Shown in pieces: positions 1 to 7,507 of a stretch of 36,862 nucleotides of DNA. Source of the stretch: an uncultured Lachnospiraceae bacterium (GTDB taxonomy: Bacteria; Bacillota; Clostridia; Lachnospirales; Lachnospiraceae); assembly GCA_902781215.1 (NCBI GenBank), contig CACZIO010000033.1, positions 1 through 36,862 on the forward strand. Reading direction: 5' to 3'. The translations under genes and the position numbers were made by a program. Under the pieces are notes generated by a model. That model worked only from the letters and a program-made list of their open reading frames with translations, had not been told where the DNA came from and did no database searches. How positions within the stretch are numbered: the stretch's first letter is position 1; each line of letters begins with the position of its first letter.

Positions 1-725
1 GTGTTCTCTTCCTTGACGATGCCCTCGTCGATGAAGAGGACCCGGCTTCCGACTTCTCTGGCAAAGCCCATCTCGTGGGTGACGACCGCCATGGTCATGC
101 CGTCGTCGGCCAGTTCTTTCATGACCTCCAGAACCTCGCCGACCATTTCGGGGTCCAGAGCGGAGGTGGGCTCATCGAAGAGGAGGACGTCGGGGTCCAT
201 GGCCAGGGCCCGCACGATGGCGATACGCTGTTTCTGGCCGCCGGACAGGCTGGCGGGGTAGGCGTCCGCCTTGTCCAGCAGTCCGACGCGGGTCAGGAGC
301 TGCTCGGCCTTGGCATCCGCCTCTTCCTGCTTCATGTATCCTGTGCGGACCGGCGCCAGGGTGATGTTCCTGCGGACGGTCATATTGGGAAAGAGGTTGA
401 AGTGCTGGAAGACCATGCCCATCTTGCGGCGGATGGCATTGATGTCCGTATTCTTAGCGGTGATATCGGTCCCCTCAAAATAGATGTGCCCGTCTGTGGG
501 CTCCTCGAGGAGGTTGAGGCAGCGGAGGAAGGTGGATTTGCCGGAGCCGGAGGGGCCGATGATGACGACCTTTTCTCCCCGTCGGATATCCTGGGAAATG
601 CCGTTGAGGACGACATTGCTGCCGAAGGCCTTCTTGAGGTTTTCCACGCGGATCAGGACTTCGTCGCTGCCCGAAGCGGTTTCTGTATTGGCTGCTGCAT
701 TGACAGCATTGATATTTTCAGCCAT
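1..725 (-). CDS. Polar amino-acid ABC transporter ATP-binding protein (3' end cut off by window)
   Basis: This is the ATPase that powers uptake of a polar amino acid (GlnQ/ArtP/HisP class) at the inner face of the membrane. The 241 visible residues show the Walker A motif GPSGSGKST (about residue 53), the Q-loop in VFQHFNLFP, the ABC signature LSGGQ, Walker B VLLFDEP followed by TSALDPE, and the switch histidine in VVTHEMG. A 25-residue N-terminal extension rich in Ala, Asn and Thr precedes the fold; it is longer than usual for GlnQ. The start at 725 has an AGGA box 7 bases upstream. The permease gene ends 178 bases upstream and the binding protein lies before that, so this is the last gene of a binding protein-permease-ATPase operon. 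The C-terminus lies outside the window. The exact substrate cannot be told from sequence. Confidence 0.95.
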   Translation of the reverse strand, partial: MAENINAVNAAANTETASGSDEVLIRVENLKKAFGSNVVLNGISQDIRRGEKVVIIGPSGSGKSTFLRCLNLLEEPTDGHIYFEGTDITAKNTDINAIRRKMGMVFQHFNLFPNMTVRRNITLAPVRTGYMKQEEADAKAEQLLTRVGLLDKADAYPASLSGGQKQRIAIVRALAMDPDVLLFDEPTSALDPEMVGEVLEVMKELADDGMTMAVVTHEMGFAREVGSRVLFIDEGIVKEEN

Positions 726-903
726 GGAGGATTCCTTTCTTTTTACTCAGACCATCTTGTTTTCACGAATCGGTTTACTGAGATATAACCGTCGTCCCGT
801 CCTGAGCAGAACAGACCCGGCAAATGCTGTAACTGACCGGGTGTGATTCAAACAATGCAGATCAGACCGGACGGTTTTACGCAGTCAAGCAGGCGGGGTC
901 AGG

Positions 904-1635
904 TCATCGCCGGTCGCTCTCGCGCATTTTCTTTTCCAGTACCCCGAGCAGCCTGGTCAGGATCATGACGACGACCAGGTACATGATGGCGATGCCGATG
1001 TAGGGCATGAAGGCCTGGTAGGTCTTGGCCTGGATCTGCTGTGCGGCCTTGGTCAGGTCGGTCAGGCCGATCACAGTGACCAGGGAGGTGTCCTTGAAGA
1101 GGGTGATGAGCTCGTTGCCGAGGGCGGGCAGGATGTTCTTGATGGCCTGAGGGATGATGATGTCCTTCATGACCGTGATATAATCCATGCCCAGGCTGCG
1201 GCCTGCCTCCATCTGACCGGGATCGATCGACATGATGCCGCTTCGGATGATCTCCGCGGTGTAGGCACCGGAGTTGATGCCCAGCGACAGGATGGCGACG
1301 CCGACCAGGTTGCGGCTGGTCTTGAAGATGACAAAGCCCATGATCAGGAGCTGGACCATCATGGGCGTTCCGCGGATGACGGTCGTGTAGATCTGACAGA
1401 TCGTATTGAAGATGCTCAGCAGGATGCCGCGGTCACTCCCTTTGCGCTGGTCGTGGAGCGTGCGGACGACGGCGACCAGGACGCCGAGAATGATACCGAT
1501 GGCAAGGGCGCCGAGCGTGACGGTAAACGAGACGCGGATACCGTCCAGATAGCGCTGCCATCTGTCGCCCTCAATGAAACTCTGTTGGAACTGAGCTCCC
1601 AGGTCTTCAAATAGTGTACCCAAAATATCCTCCAT
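904..1635 (-). CDS. Polar amino-acid ABC transporter permease
   Basis: This is the membrane subunit of the amino-acid importer, HisM/GlnP family, 243 residues from the start chosen here. It has about five membrane segments and the conserved cytoplasmic EAA loop (EAGRSLGMDYITVMKDI, then IPQAIKNILPALGNE) that contacts the ATPase. The RGTPMMVQL stretch is also typical of this family. The open frame runs upstream to 1839, but a strong terminator hairpin at 1759-1793 lies inside that extension and the extra residues do not resemble a permease. I therefore place the start at the Met before EDILGTLFED. No good ribosome binding site precedes it (only GGA very close), so a start a few codons away is possible. 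Confidence 0.92.
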   Translation of the reverse strand: MEDILGTLFEDLGAQFQQSFIEGDRWQRYLDGIRVSFTVTLGALAIGIILGVLVAVVRTLHDQRKGSDRGILLSIFNTICQIYTTVIRGTPMMVQLLIMGFVIFKTSRNLVGVAILSLGINSGAYTAEIIRSGIMSIDPGQMEAGRSLGMDYITVMKDIIIPQAIKNILPALGNELITLFKDTSLVTVIGLTDLTKAAQQIQAKTYQAFMPYIGIAIMYLVVVMILTRLLGVLEKKMRESDRR

Positions 1636-1751
1636 TTTCCGGAGCGGCAAAAACAACAGCAGACAGGCAGAATCTGAAGCAGAATACAGATGAAACATCG
1701 AAATCGATGTGCCCGGCAGGGCAGATCGGATTCTGCCGCAATGCGATCCGC

Positions 1752-1793
1752 TTAAAAAGAGGAAACCGGAGGCGCTCCGTCTCCGGTTTCCTC
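1752..1793 (-). terminator. Terminator between binding-protein gene and permease gene
   Basis: A perfect 13-bp stem (1759-1771 with 1781-1793, 9-base loop) is followed on the minus strand by a run of five T. This is a textbook intrinsic terminator. It lies 176 bases after the binding-protein stop and 117 bases before the permease start, so it probably lets only part of the transcripts read into the permease and ATPase genes. A second small perfect hairpin (GATCCGG-CTTC-CCGGATC) lies at about 1811-1828, upstream of it in the transcript. Confidence 0.85.
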
Positions 1794-1969
1794 TGTAAAT
1801 GATCGACAGCGGGATCCGGCTTCCCGGATCGAGAATCAATAAAAAGTCCCAAAAGGTCCGCTGTGTCTTTTCATAGATGATGGTCTGAAGCCGATTCGAT
1901 CAGATGGAATCTGACCGGATGAATTCTCGTCAGATCCTGCCTGATCCAATGAGGCTGTACCGGGGCAGA

Positions 1970-2875
1970 TCATTCGCCGGCGTTGATGTACTTGTCGAGG
2001 ATCTTCTGAACAGTGCCGTCTGCGATGTACTCGTTCAGGGCGTCATTGATGGCGTCACGAAGAGCGGGGTTGTCCTTGGAGACACCAATGGCATAGTCCT
2101 CTGTGATATACTCGGTGTCGAGGATCTTCAGGCCGTCGTTAACTGCGACGAACTGCTTGGCGGGCTCGCTGTCGATGACAACTGCGTCCACCTTGCCAGC
2201 CTTGAGGGCTTCGATGGCCATAGCGCCGTTGGTGTAATCGGCAACATGGTCATCGCCATAATCTTCATGGCAGTAGATGGAACCGGTGGTTCCCTGCTGG
2301 CAGCCGATCATCTTGTCATTGGCCAGATCTTTAGCAGTCGTGATGTCGGAATCTTCGGTAACGATGACGACCTGGACGCCGGTCGCATAGGAATCCGTGA
2401 AGTCAACGTTCTGCTTGCGCTCTTCATTGACAGTCAAGCCGGCCATGGCGATGTCGGATCTTCCGCTCTGAACGGATGTGATGACGGAACCAAAATCCAT
2501 GTCGTCGATGACGAGCTTGAGACCCAGCTTCTCGGCAATCAGGGCAGCGACCTCAACGTCGATGCCTTCAAAGTGAACAGAACCTGCTGCATCGGTCGCA
2601 TAGCCCTCGCCGTCGGAAGTCATCTCGTAGGGAGGGAATGCGGCGTTGGTGGCCATGTGAAGCTCACCGGGGGTGACGGTCATGATCTCGGCAGCGGCGG
2701 CAGCTCCTGTAGAAGCGGCGTCTGCAGTCTGCTGTGCATCGCCTGCAGCCTCGGAAACAGCCTCATCTGCACTCTCCGCAGGTGCGGAGGAAGCGGACGA
2801 AGAAGAGGAAGAGCCGCAAGCGGCCAGGGAAAGGGCCATGGTGCCGGCCAGTAACAGTGCAACTAACTTTTTCAT
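1970..2875 (-). CDS. Amino-acid ABC transporter substrate-binding lipoprotein
   Basis: This 301-residue protein is the extracellular binding component of the importer (SBP_bac_3 family). The N-terminus is a lipoprotein signal: MKKL, a hydrophobic stretch, and the lipobox LAAC, with Cys at about residue 19. A Ser/Ala/Glu-rich linker of roughly 45 residues follows, then the two-lobe domain starting near GELHMATNAAFPPYE, with the typical FEGIDVEVAALIAEKLG, SDIAMAGLTVNEERK and FTDSYATGVQ segments. The start at 2875 has an AGGAGGT box ten bases upstream; an open frame continues 19 codons further but without a ribosome binding site. Its own promoter lies at 2950-2978 and a terminator follows at 1752-1793, which suits the excess of binding protein usual in such systems. 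Confidence 0.95.
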   Translation of the reverse strand: MKKLVALLLAGTMALSLAACGSSSSSSASSAPAESADEAVSEAAGDAQQTADAASTGAAAAAEIMTVTPGELHMATNAAFPPYEMTSDGEGYATDAAGSVHFEGIDVEVAALIAEKLGLKLVIDDMDFGSVITSVQSGRSDIAMAGLTVNEERKQNVDFTDSYATGVQVVIVTEDSDITTAKDLANDKMIGCQQGTTGSIYCHEDYGDDHVADYTNGAMAIEALKAGKVDAVVIDSEPAKQFVAVNDGLKILDTEYITEDYAIGVSKDNPALRDAINDALNEYIADGTVQKILDKYINAGE

Positions 2876-2949
2876 AATAATAGGTACCTCCTGAAATAAA
2901 TCTGTCTGTATACCTTGCATCTTTATGCACACATATACAAAACATTGTT

Positions 2950-2978
2950 ATTATATTCAATTTGCCCTGCAACTTCAA
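2950..2978 (-). promoter_or_regulatory. Sigma-A type promoter of the amino-acid importer operon
   Basis: Read on the minus strand there is TTGAAG (2973-2978), a 17-base spacer, and a perfect TATAAT (2950-2955). The ATG of the binding protein is about 75 bases downstream. Seen directly; activity is inferred. Confidence 0.7.
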
Positions 2979-3143
2979 CCGTAAATCCTGAAAATCACAG
3001 CAATATGAATGGAAATTTACGGGAGATTGCCGGGAAAAAGACGGTACAACTCCGGATATTACAATACGGTTCTGATCAGGTCAGGTTATTTCCCGTGTCC
3101 CTTGGACTGAGCGTAACTGTTCAGGGGCCTCTGAATTCGAAGT

Positions 3144-3302
3144 GTTTTTGCGCAGGTTTTCACGCAAAAACCTGAGTTGAACGGCGTGCGGCTCATCCGC
3201 GAAGCGGATTTAGCATAGCCGCACGCAAGTTACTGCAATGCGAAGCGTTGCTTCCGCCCCTCGAGGGGGCGTGTACAGTAACGACTGAGCGGAGGAAGTC
3301 GT
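3144..3302. repeat. Cluster of short palindromic hairpins in gene-free DNA
   Basis: Successive stems without coding potential: 3144-3152 with 3163-3171 (9 bp, able to switch with 3154-3160/3167-3173); 3184-3193 with 3217-3226 (10 bp, GCGTGCGGCT/AGCCGCACGC) enclosing ATCCGC-GAA-GCGGAT; 3229-3235 with 3276-3282 (GTTACTG/CAGTAAC) enclosing a GAA-loop hairpin (3236-3250) and GCCCC-TCGA-GGGGC (3256-3270); and 3281-3286 with 3297-3302. The nested GAA-loop hairpins look like a REP/BIME-style element or a structured RNA. There is no transposase and I see no T-run, so a plain terminator is unlikely. Confidence 0.6.
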
Positions 3303-3356
3303 TTGGACAGATTTGATTGGTATCGACAAATACTCCGTTAAATGGTAAAGTTAGTA

Positions 3357-3593
3357 GGTCTGCGGACGGCACAGGCTTCAGACAGCCCGTATCACAGTCG
3401 ATCCCGCGGACCCATCCATCAACAGGATGCAAACCTTCGGCGGACAGGCGGACACAGGGCCTGCAGCCGGAGACGTAGGGGACCGGAGCAGAACAAGCTC
3501 CTTGTTTTGCGAAAGGCTCCGAACAATATCAATGTACAAGATCGAAGTGTCTAACAAAAGAACTGCCTCTGCACAGGGTGTGCACAGCGGCAG
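3357..3593. other. Structured gene-free region upstream of the SEC-C gene (possible non-coding RNA or long leader)
   Basis: No convincing open frame exists between 2979 and 3616 (638 bases). This second half again folds well: GGTCTGCGG (3357-3365) pairs with CCGCGGACC (3404-3412) around an inner GGCT/AGCC hairpin; CATCC/GGATG at 3413-3429; CGGAGC (3484-3489) with GCTCCG (3516-3521) enclosing AACAAG-CTC-CTTGTT (3492-3506); and TGCACA-GGG-TGTGCA (3570-3584) inside CTGC/GCAG. The last hairpin ends about 24 bases before the SEC-C start. I do not recognise an RNA family and cannot fix the strand. Confidence 0.4.
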
Positions 3594-3616
3594 GAGAGGA
3601 AAGGTGGTAATCAATC

Positions 3617-4141
3617 ATGAGCTTACTGAAGCAGTGGCGCGACAAGGCATATGACGAGTCGGCAAACAAGGGCGACCTGCAGAGACTGTGGGCGGACTAT
3701 TTTGAAAAGGAAAAGAATATTTACGCCGAGCTCCTCAAGACTCCCGATGAGGAAGTGAAGGGAACTGTCAGGGAGCTGGCAGACAAATACGGCATCGAGC
3801 TGATGACCATGGTCGGCTTCCTGGACGGCATTAACGACAGCCTCAAGACCCCCAATCCCATCGACGATATGGAAGAGGACACCGTCGTGAGCCTGGGCTT
3901 TGACAAGGAACTGCTCTTCAAGAACATGGTCGCGGCCGGCGCGGACTGGCTCTACGGCCTGCCTGAGTGGAATGACATTTTTGACGAGGAGACCCAGAAG
4001 CGCCTCTACCACGAACAGAAGGCCTCCGGCACGGTCAAAAAAGCCAAGAAGATCTACCCCAACGATCCCTGCCCCTGTGGCTCCGGCAAGAAGTACAAGA
4101 AGTGCCACGGCAAAAACGGCAAGAACCGTTTCGAGGAATAA
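3617..4141 (+). CDS. SEC-C metal-binding domain protein
   Basis: A 174-residue soluble protein. The last 30 residues form a SEC-C motif, the zinc-binding tail best known from SecA: PNDPCPCGSGKKYKKCHGK with Cys152, Cys154, Cys163 and His164. The preceding 145 residues are mostly helical and acidic, with no recognised enzymatic motif. In Clostridia, stand-alone proteins of this layout are common and unstudied; the metal tail suggests contact with other proteins or the translation/secretion machinery, which is inference. The start at 3617 follows an AGGAAAGG box about 11-14 bases upstream. The gene stands alone: a strong terminator follows directly, and the next genes are on the other strand. 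Confidence 0.9.
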   Translation: MSLLKQWRDKAYDESANKGDLQRLWADYFEKEKNIYAELLKTPDEEVKGTVRELADKYGIELMTMVGFLDGINDSLKTPNPIDDMEEDTVVSLGFDKELLFKNMVAAGADWLYGLPEWNDIFDEETQKRLYHEQKASGTVKKAKKIYPNDPCPCGSGKKYKKCHGKNGKNRFEE

Positions 4142-4165
4142 GACAATAACGATGAATGGAAAAAA

Positions 4166-4211
4166 CATCACCTGCTTCCAAAGAGAATCAGGTGATGCTT
4201 TTTGTTTTTTA
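4166..4211 (+). terminator. Intrinsic terminator of the SEC-C gene
   Basis: CATCACCTG (4166-4174) pairs perfectly with CAGGTGATG (4189-4197), followed by CTTTTTGTTTTTT. It lies 25 bases after the SEC-C stop. Confidence 0.92.
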
Positions 4212-4261
4212 CCCAGTGCGCTGCTTGTATACAGCATGTAAGAACTCAGCGGTTCTTCCAC

Positions 4262-4711
4262 TTATGCGCCCATGTCCCTTTCGGGCGGCTCCCCATATTC
4301 TCTTTTCATGGAGTCGTAGGAAATGACCCATTGCTTGCCGAACTTGCAGACATCTCTGCCGGCGAGAAGCCTGCCGTAGGCAATCGCTTTCCGGAGAGTG
4401 CTTTCATTCAAGCCCCACAGCTGTGTAGCATCACTGAAGGCCAAAAGACCGTCAAAAGGAGTCTTCACCGTTACACCGTTGTAGAAAAGTTCATCGCAGG
4501 CAATATCGATGTCGTCATTCCAGATGATTCCATAGCCGCCGGTATCGACAGTGACAGAATGAAACAGCATCGGGTCTTGCTTAAGAGGCAGGAACATCGG
4601 CCATTTCTCAAAAAGAGGCTTCAGATCATAGCGCTTGGTGACTCCCTCTGAAAACTGTACCTGAAGTTCGTAATTATCCAGGGGGGTAACACTTTTTATC
4701 TTATGAAACAT
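4262..4711 (-). CDS. DUF2442 protein with C-terminal helix-turn-helix-like region
   Basis: A 149-residue protein. Residues 1-80 match DUF2442 (MFHKIKSVTPLDNYELQVQF, YDLKPLFEKWPMF, then GYGIIWNDDIDIACDELFYNG). Residues about 85-149 look like a small DNA-binding fold of the kind that chooses among sites: FSDATQLWGLNESTLRKAI, then GRLLAGRDVCKFGKQWVIS. DUF2442 and DUF4160 genes often travel together as a two-gene unit, and here they are 11 bases apart with this AGGAGGT box overlapping the stop of the first gene. The HTH-like tail makes this the likely DNA-binding partner, perhaps repressing its own promoter at the dyad 5006-5019. Role as antitoxin is inference. An alternative is a plain regulator plus a cofactor. 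Confidence 0.85.
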   Translation of the reverse strand: MFHKIKSVTPLDNYELQVQFSEGVTKRYDLKPLFEKWPMFLPLKQDPMLFHSVTVDTGGYGIIWNDDIDIACDELFYNGVTVKTPFDGLLAFSDATQLWGLNESTLRKAIAYGRLLAGRDVCKFGKQWVISYDSMKREYGEPPERDMGA

Positions 4712-4722
4712 ACGGCACCTCC

Positions 4723-4977
4723 TTACGCGAGCGGATCAATACGGCGGAACTGCTGGCTCTCCCATATTTCAAAAAGATCGCTGCGGTTGCGTTCGATCCA
4801 TTCCTGAACCAAGTGGAGCGCTTTGGAAGGAAGCCGGCCTTCCAGAATCCGCCCGTCCGCAATCGTGATTTCAGCGGTATAGCTGCCGTAGACTGCGTGA
4901 ATGTGCGGAGGGTTGTGTTCAGCCTGTATGAAATACATGCGGATGGCGATTCCATGAAAGCGAGACAAGACCGGCAT
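4723..4977 (-). CDS. DUF4160 domain protein
   Basis: An 84-residue protein matching DUF4160 over its full length: MPVLSRFHGIAIRMYF, the signature EHNPPHIHAVYG, then ILEGRLPSKALHLVQEWIE. The conserved HNPPHxH cluster looks like a metal or catalytic site. Start at 4977 has GGAG 7-8 bases upstream (4985-4988 on the minus strand), and transcription should start only about 16 bases before the ATG. It is the first gene of a two-gene operon with the DUF2442-HTH protein. The gene sizes, close spacing and a dyad in the promoter resemble type II toxin-antitoxin operons; this protein would then be the candidate effector. No activity is known to me for the family. Confidence 0.88.
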   Translation of the reverse strand: MPVLSRFHGIAIRMYFIQAEHNPPHIHAVYGSYTAEITIADGRILEGRLPSKALHLVQEWIERNRSDLFEIWESQQFRRIDPLA

Positions 4978-4999
4978 CGCATGAGCTCCTTATATAAAG

Positions 5000-5028
5000 A
5001 AGATATCACGATACCGTGAAATTGTCAA
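5000..5028 (-). promoter_or_regulatory. Promoter with an internal dyad for the DUF4160/DUF2442-HTH operon
   Basis: Minus-strand TTGACA (5023-5028, perfect), 17-base spacer, TATCTT (5000-5005). The spacer contains the inverted repeat TCACG-4-CGTGA (5006-5019). A protein bound there would block RNA polymerase, so it is a natural operator for the HTH-bearing second gene. The elements are seen; binding is inferred. Confidence 0.72.
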
Positions 5029-5040
5029 TGAATCATAGAT

Positions 5041-5865
5041 CTAGCAGCCTGTCCTGCCGCCTCCGCAGCAGCAGAGGTTGCACATGGCGTTGATGCAGAG
5101 ATAGGTGGCGCAGACCCGCATGCACTGGCCGCTGCCTGTGGCGGGAAAGCCGTAGCTCTGCTGTCGGGAGGAGTACCAGCGGTTCCCGGACTGAAGGCGG
5201 GAGAGCATATCCTGATAGATCTGGTTGTCGGGTTCCATGGAGGCCGCCCGCTGGGCGTGCTCGAGGGCGACGGCATCATTGCCGATGCCGCTGTTGGCGG
5301 CGGCGCTGTAGTAGTACCACTGGGCGCTGCGCTCCTCCATGGCGGAGAGGACATTGAGGGCCTCCTGGAACATGCCGTGGTTGATGTAGGTCGCCGCGGC
5401 CCGCAGGTGGATCGCCTCGTCGCTCTCCTCCTGGCGGGGAGCCTGCGCGCCCCCGAAGCCGTAGGTGCTGAAGAACTCGTTCCAGAAGTCGGAGAAGCTC
5501 TCGAAGTCGCCGTAGTAGGTGTAGGTGGTCCCGTTTTCATCCTGCCAGGTCTGGCCGCCGGAGCTGCCGGCGCTGCCCTGGGGCCTGCCGGTGTAGCCGC
5601 CATAACCGCCGCCGGGGCGGGAGTATGTGCCGCCCTGGGGCCTGCCGTAGCCCGCCGCGCCGCTGGAATAGGGATGCTGGCGCTCATACATGACCTGCTG
5701 ATAGGCCTGCTGGACGAGCTTGAACATCTCCTCGGCTTTGTCCTTGTTGGGATTGTTGACATTGGCGTCGGGATGATATTTGCGGCTCAGCTGGCGGTAA
5801 GCCTTCTTGACTTCGTCGTCGGTAGCATCCCGGGAGATACCGAGGATCTTATAGGGATCGGACAT
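5041..5865 (-). CDS. J-domain protein with G/F linker, helical repeats and Cys-rich tail
   Basis: A 274-residue co-chaperone-like protein. Residues 1-60 are a J-domain with the HPD triad intact at 31-33, so it should stimulate a DnaK ATPase. Residues 65-105 are a Gly/Tyr/Pro/Ser-rich flexible linker. Residues 150-225 contain TPR-like helices (AATYINHGMFQEALNVLSAM, then HAQRAASMEPDN). The last 27 residues hold eight cysteines, including three in a row followed by GGG. There is no DnaJ zinc-finger or client-binding domain, so this is a type III J-protein, not DnaJ itself. The Cys tail could bind metal, be acylated or bridge to a membrane; that is open. It is followed 21 bases upstream by the DUF5685 gene, and the pairing suggests a shared task. 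Confidence 0.88.
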   Translation of the reverse strand: MSDPYKILGISRDATDDEVKKAYRQLSRKYHPDANVNNPNKDKAEEMFKLVQQAYQQVMYERQHPYSSGAAGYGRPQGGTYSRPGGGYGGYTGRPQGSAGSSGGQTWQDENGTTYTYYGDFESFSDFWNEFFSTYGFGGAQAPRQEESDEAIHLRAAATYINHGMFQEALNVLSAMEERSAQWYYYSAAANSGIGNDAVALEHAQRAASMEPDNQIYQDMLSRLQSGNRWYSSRQQSYGFPATGSGQCMRVCATYLCINAMCNLCCCGGGRTGC

Positions 5866-5886
5866 AGTCGTTCTCTTTTCTAAAGC

Positions 5887-6930
5887 TTAATGTGAATGGG
5901 GAAGGGTCCCTTCCGAAGTGCCGGCAGTATCTGTTGCGGAAAGAGCAGATTTGTCCGTTTTCCCGGCACCGGTCCTCTGTGCGTAAATCTGATTAAATCT
6001 GGTCCAGATTCCGGCATAAAGGATATTTCGAAGTATATCAATATTTTCCACGATGGGCAATGCCTCAAAGGCGCGGGTGCAGGAGGCCATCAGCATGGTC
6101 AGCAGGGTCCGGACATAATCGTCGAAGAGGTGGCCGGCGGGAGCTGCGTCTGCATCATCTGAATGCGCCGGCCCGGCATCCTGTTTCTGCCCTGTTCGGC
6201 GGTCCATGGCTGCCGCGTCCTCCATCATGCGGGCTCGGACGGGGAGGAGGGGATTGAAGCTCCCGCTTTTTTCGTCCTTGTCCAGGTCGTCGTAGGCGTC
6301 GAGCAGGTAGATGAATTTTCCCAGATAAAAGCCCATGCGGCGAAGGGGAACCTCCCAGGTGTCATTGGTGTAGGCGAACAGCTCTGCCATGAGGTCTCCG
6401 AAGCAGGCGCCGGCCTCGTCGGGCGTTATTTCCTGTGCATTTGCAGGACGGTCGTTTCGATCGGCCCGGCTGTCCTGCCTCGTCTCGAGCGCATGGAGCC
6501 TGTCCAGACACTCCCGGATGATCTCTGCCTTCTGCGGCCATCGTGCGGACGCTTTGCGGAAGGCGGAGCTCAGCGCGGGAGACAGGACCAGTCCGCGGAG
6601 CTTTTTTTCATCCTCCCAGTCGTCCTGCAGGGAATACCTCGCCAGCAGGATGGTCATGTCGGCCGCGTACTGCGTGTAGATATTGCGGCGCATGGCATGT
6701 TTCCGGAGCGGGTGGGTGATGCAGACTGTCTCCGTCCGGCGTTCCTCCGCGGGTTCGTAGAGGCAGGTCAGCAGAAAACCCAGAAAGGTCGTGTCATAGT
6801 TGAGCGTGAGCTGGCCGGGCCGGCCGTAGGACTCCAGAAGGTCCTCACAGAGACCACAATAATAGCTGCGGTAGAGGGAAACTTCCCGCACCCGCAGCTC
6901 CGGTTCATTGATCATCACATATCCGAACAT
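5887..6930 (-). CDS. DUF5685 family protein
   Basis: A 347-residue protein. The N-terminus (MFGYVMINEPELRVRE, then YRSYYCGLCEDL) is characteristic of DUF5685. Around residues 205-218 there is FIYLLDAYDDLDKDEKSG, followed by FNPLL: an Asp-rich DxxDDxxxD segment that looks like the metal-binding helix of trans-isoprenyl diphosphate enzymes. Whether it is catalytic is unknown, because the second Asp-rich motif of that superfamily is not evident. Residues 145-180 and 240-270 are low-complexity insertions. The C-terminus is Thr/Ser/Ala rich. The gene lies immediately before the J-domain gene, 21 bases away, so they are likely one operon. Function is unknown. Confidence 0.85.
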   Translation of the reverse strand: MFGYVMINEPELRVREVSLYRSYYCGLCEDLLESYGRPGQLTLNYDTTFLGFLLTCLYEPAEERRTETVCITHPLRKHAMRRNIYTQYAADMTILLARYSLQDDWEDEKKLRGLVLSPALSSAFRKASARWPQKAEIIRECLDRLHALETRQDSRADRNDRPANAQEITPDEAGACFGDLMAELFAYTNDTWEVPLRRMGFYLGKFIYLLDAYDDLDKDEKSGSFNPLLPVRARMMEDAAAMDRRTGQKQDAGPAHSDDADAAPAGHLFDDYVRTLLTMLMASCTRAFEALPIVENIDILRNILYAGIWTRFNQIYAQRTGAGKTDKSALSATDTAGTSEGTLPHSH

Positions 6931-6966
6931 AGGTCACTACCTGTTGTTATCTTTTGTAAGCTGTAG

Positions 6967-7016
6967 AAAAACATCTGAAGTTCAGGCACAGATTACGGAC
7001 ACCGGGGTGTCTGTGC
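6967..7016 (-). terminator. Possible terminator after the zinc-ribbon membrane protein gene
   Basis: On the minus strand, nested stems GCACAG/CTGTGC (7011-7016 with 6986-6991) and GACACC/GGTGTC (7006-7011 with 6998-7003) begin directly at the stop of the gene. A small CTGAA/TTCAG hairpin and a TTTTT run (6967-6971) follow. The T-run is separated from the main stem, so strength is uncertain. Confidence 0.4.
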
Positions 7017-7017
7017 A

Positions 7018-7458
7018 TCAGCTCTGTTTCACGAACTCTGTACCGCATTTGGGGCAGCGGACCATGATCCTGCCCTTGCCGCGGGGGATGCGAATCTTCT
7101 GGCTGCACTGCGGGCACCGGTAGATGTGGTATTCGATGCGCTGGCCCGCGCTCCGCCGCGCTCCGCCGAAGAAGGCGGACAGCCTGTCCTTCAGGGCCAG
7201 GAACTTCTGATTCTCCGCATAGCGGCGGGGAATGTTGCGGGAGAAGGTGCGGAAGTAAATGATGAAGAGCAGGACCGCAATCACGTAGCCGGCGATCCGC
7301 ACGAAGATCAGCATGCCGGGAAAAGCCAGAAAATGATTGACAATATTTTCCACGACCAGCAGGACCAGAGTGACGATGGACAGGAAGCGGGAGAGCTGGT
7401 CGGTCCCGTACCTTCCCTGCATAAAGACCGCGAAGCGGTATCGAAGATTTTTCAACAT
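7018..7458 (-). CDS. Membrane protein with C-terminal zinc ribbon
   Basis: A 146-residue protein with two membrane segments (about residues 24-40 and 50-67) and a C-terminal zinc ribbon of form CPQC...CPKC, where the Cys pairs are about 20 residues apart. A basic linker (FSRNIPRRYAENQKFLALKDRL) joins them. No enzymatic motif is visible; the ribbon probably binds protein or nucleic acid at the inner membrane face. The frame has an upstream Met at 7470, but there AGAAGG abuts the ATG, whereas the same box is well placed for the Met at 7458. A promoter lies about 50 bases upstream. It is encoded next to the DUF5685 gene, 87 bases away. Confidence 0.8.
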   Translation of the reverse strand: MLKNLRYRFAVFMQGRYGTDQLSRFLSIVTLVLLVVENIVNHFLAFPGMLIFVRIAGYVIAVLLFIIYFRTFSRNIPRRYAENQKFLALKDRLSAFFGGARRSAGQRIEYHIYRCPQCSQKIRIPRGKGRIMVRCPKCGTEFVKQS

Positions 7459-7507
7459 ATTCCGGGTCATCCTTCTATAAAACGCAGCCGGTTAAACATC
7501 TTTTCTC

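Noticed and set aside
3378-3614. 78-residue minus-strand open frame in the gene-free gap
   Set aside because: It has no ribosome binding site, no domain, and runs through the hairpins at 3484-3521 and 3570-3584.
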